DNA of 7,447 nt from the NCBI GenBank assembly GCA_029259835.1, contig JAJDEL010000722.1, forward strand, positions 1-7,447, written 5' to 3'. Position numbers and translations under genes: made by a program. Position 1 is the first letter of the stretch, and each line of letters opens with the position of its first letter. Origin of the DNA: Planctomicrobium sp. (GTDB lineage Bacteria; Planctomycetota; Planctomycetia; Planctomycetales; Planctomycetaceae). Below the pieces are notes generated by a model. That model saw nothing but the letters and a program-made list of their open reading frames with translations. It ran no database searches and had not been told where the DNA came from. Positions 6,721-7,447 of the stretch are shown here, one piece after another.

Positions 6721-7447
6721 CTAAATCGCAACTTTTTGCTGCCATTCTTTCAGCAGTTCGATCAACTGGTCGATCTGGTCAGGCGTGTTGTACATATGGC
6801 ATGAAACACGGACGTGCCAGCGTTGATGCCATTCAACGACCGGCATTTCAATGCGGTGTTCTGTCGCCAACCATGTTTGCAGAGGATGCGGTTCGCCCGG
6901 GCGAAGGTTCGGGACGTCGCCAGGATCAAACGGGACCGTCACCATCGAACCGTACCAGTCAGGTGAATCATCACAGAGTGGATCGCGATCAGTTAGTTCG
7001 AGCAATCGCGTTCTGGCGTATTGAGCCAGCGCGTGCGTTTGTTCGCGAAAACGTTTTAAGCCGATCTCTTTCATAAAGTCGATGGCAGTCGGCACGCCCA
7101 GGTAAGGAGAAGGGTCAAAGGTTCCAGGCCAATGGAATTCATCGGTCCAGTGGGGTGCGTCCCCTTGGAGGCTTCTCCCCCAACTGACAATGTTCGACAT
7201 TAAGCCTTGCTTGTATCTCGAACGAACATAAAGAAAACCTGAGCCAAACGGCGCACAGAGCCATTTGTGAGTGCTCGCGCAGTAGAAGTCACAGTCGATT
7301 GATCGCAAATTGACGTCAATCTGAGCCGGGGCATGCGGTCCATCGATGACGATCAAAATTCCAAGCTCCCGGGCGCGCTGGCAAATCTCTTTAACTGGTA
7401 AGATCACGGCTGTGGGTGAAGTAATATGACTGACGACCAGCACGCGC
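6721..7447 (-). CDS. PLP-dependent class V aminotransferase-fold enzyme, CefD-like, partial (5' end outside window)
   Basis: This is the C-terminal 242 residues of a pyridoxal-phosphate enzyme of the isopenicillin N epimerase-like branch of class V aminotransferases. The start lies beyond the window: the first in-frame GTG at 7443 is an internal Val in a beta strand (RVLVVSHITSPT). Counting from that Val: DGPHAPAQ (34-41), where the Asp should hold the PLP ring nitrogen; STHKWLCAPFGSGFLYV (57-73), with Lys60 as the Schiff-base lysine; GTFDPSPYLGVPTAIDF (107-123); and a C-terminal HVRVSCHMYNTPDQID (210-225). These are the signature blocks of the CefD-like group, whose members include epimerases, desulfurase-like lyases and hercynylcysteine sulfoxide lyases. 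The substrate cannot be inferred, and no beta-lactam or ergothioneine gene is visible. It lies upstream of glnD with a 170-base gap, so an operon link is possible but not shown. Confidence 0.9.
   Translation of the reverse strand, partial: RVLVVSHITSPTAVILPVKEICQRARELGILIVIDGPHAPAQIDVNLRSIDCDFYCASTHKWLCAPFGSGFLYVRSRYKQGLMSNIVSWGRSLQGDAPHWTDEFHWPGTFDPSPYLGVPTAIDFMKEIGLKRFREQTHALAQYARTRLLELTDRDPLCDDSPDWYGSMVTVPFDPGDVPNLRPGEPHPLQTWLATEHRIEMPVVEWHQRWHVRVSCHMYNTPDQIDQLIELLKEWQQKVAI

Noticed and set aside
6563..6745. Possible small - strand gene of 60 codons filling the gap between the CefD-like gene and glnD
   Set aside because: It overlaps the end of the CefD-like coding region in another frame, has no recognisable domain, an unconvincing Shine-Dalgarno sequence, and a composition that looks like random translation.
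6627..7076. 149-codon open frame on the + strand, antisense to the CefD-like gene
   Set aside because: The opposite frame encodes clear family motifs throughout; the + strand product is rich in Arg and Ser with no domain, as expected of a shadow frame.
1..7447. Defence system, prophage, insertion sequence, CRISPR array or tRNA gene
   Set aside because: No transposase, integrase, terminal inverted repeats, regularly spaced repeats or cloverleaf-like sequence was seen; nearly all bases are explained by five large and one small ordinary genes.

Overview
The window looks like ordinary chromosomal DNA of a Gram-negative-type bacterium, most likely a planctomycete (Planctomycetales-like). This rests on the overall look of the proteins: a membrane-anchored LysM plus L,D-transpeptidase with a long acidic/proline-rich linker, a bacterial homologue of the queuosine mannosyltransferase GTDC1/QTMAN, a full-length GlnD and a CefD-like PLP enzyme. 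Base composition is roughly balanced by eye. No rRNA or other phylogenetic marker is present, so the taxonomic call is an inference.

Left part, + strand: a tiny lipoprotein gene (start about 19, end 225) lies 54 bases upstream of an L,D-transpeptidase gene (280-1452). The two probably form one transcription unit concerned with the cell envelope. The transpeptidase gene runs 24 bases into the 3' end of the convergent gene on the other strand.

Middle and right, - strand, read from right to left: a CefD-like (isopenicillin N epimerase-like) class V aminotransferase-fold enzyme cut by the window edge (6721-7447); a 170-base gap; glnD, encoding the PII uridylyltransferase/uridylyl-removing enzyme (3842-6550); a GT4-type glycosyltransferase that starts 11 bases after glnD stops (2709-3830); a gap of about 134 bases holding an inverted repeat and a weak promoter candidate; and a tRNA-queuosine mannosyltransferase-like gene (1429-2574, or to 2598 if the GTG start is used). 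glnD and the GT4 gene look co-transcribed and probably translationally coupled. The mannosyltransferase-like gene may have its own promoter.

The genes cover wall cross-linking, nitrogen-status signalling, glycosyl transfer and tRNA modification, and I see no single pathway joining them. I see no mobile element, CRISPR array, tRNA/rRNA gene, toxin-antitoxin pair or defence system. There is no gene-free stretch longer than 300 bases. The points most worth a second look are the bacterial queuosine glycosyltransferase homologue, the degenerate first ACT domain of GlnD, and the pairing of a mini-lipoprotein with an L,D-transpeptidase.
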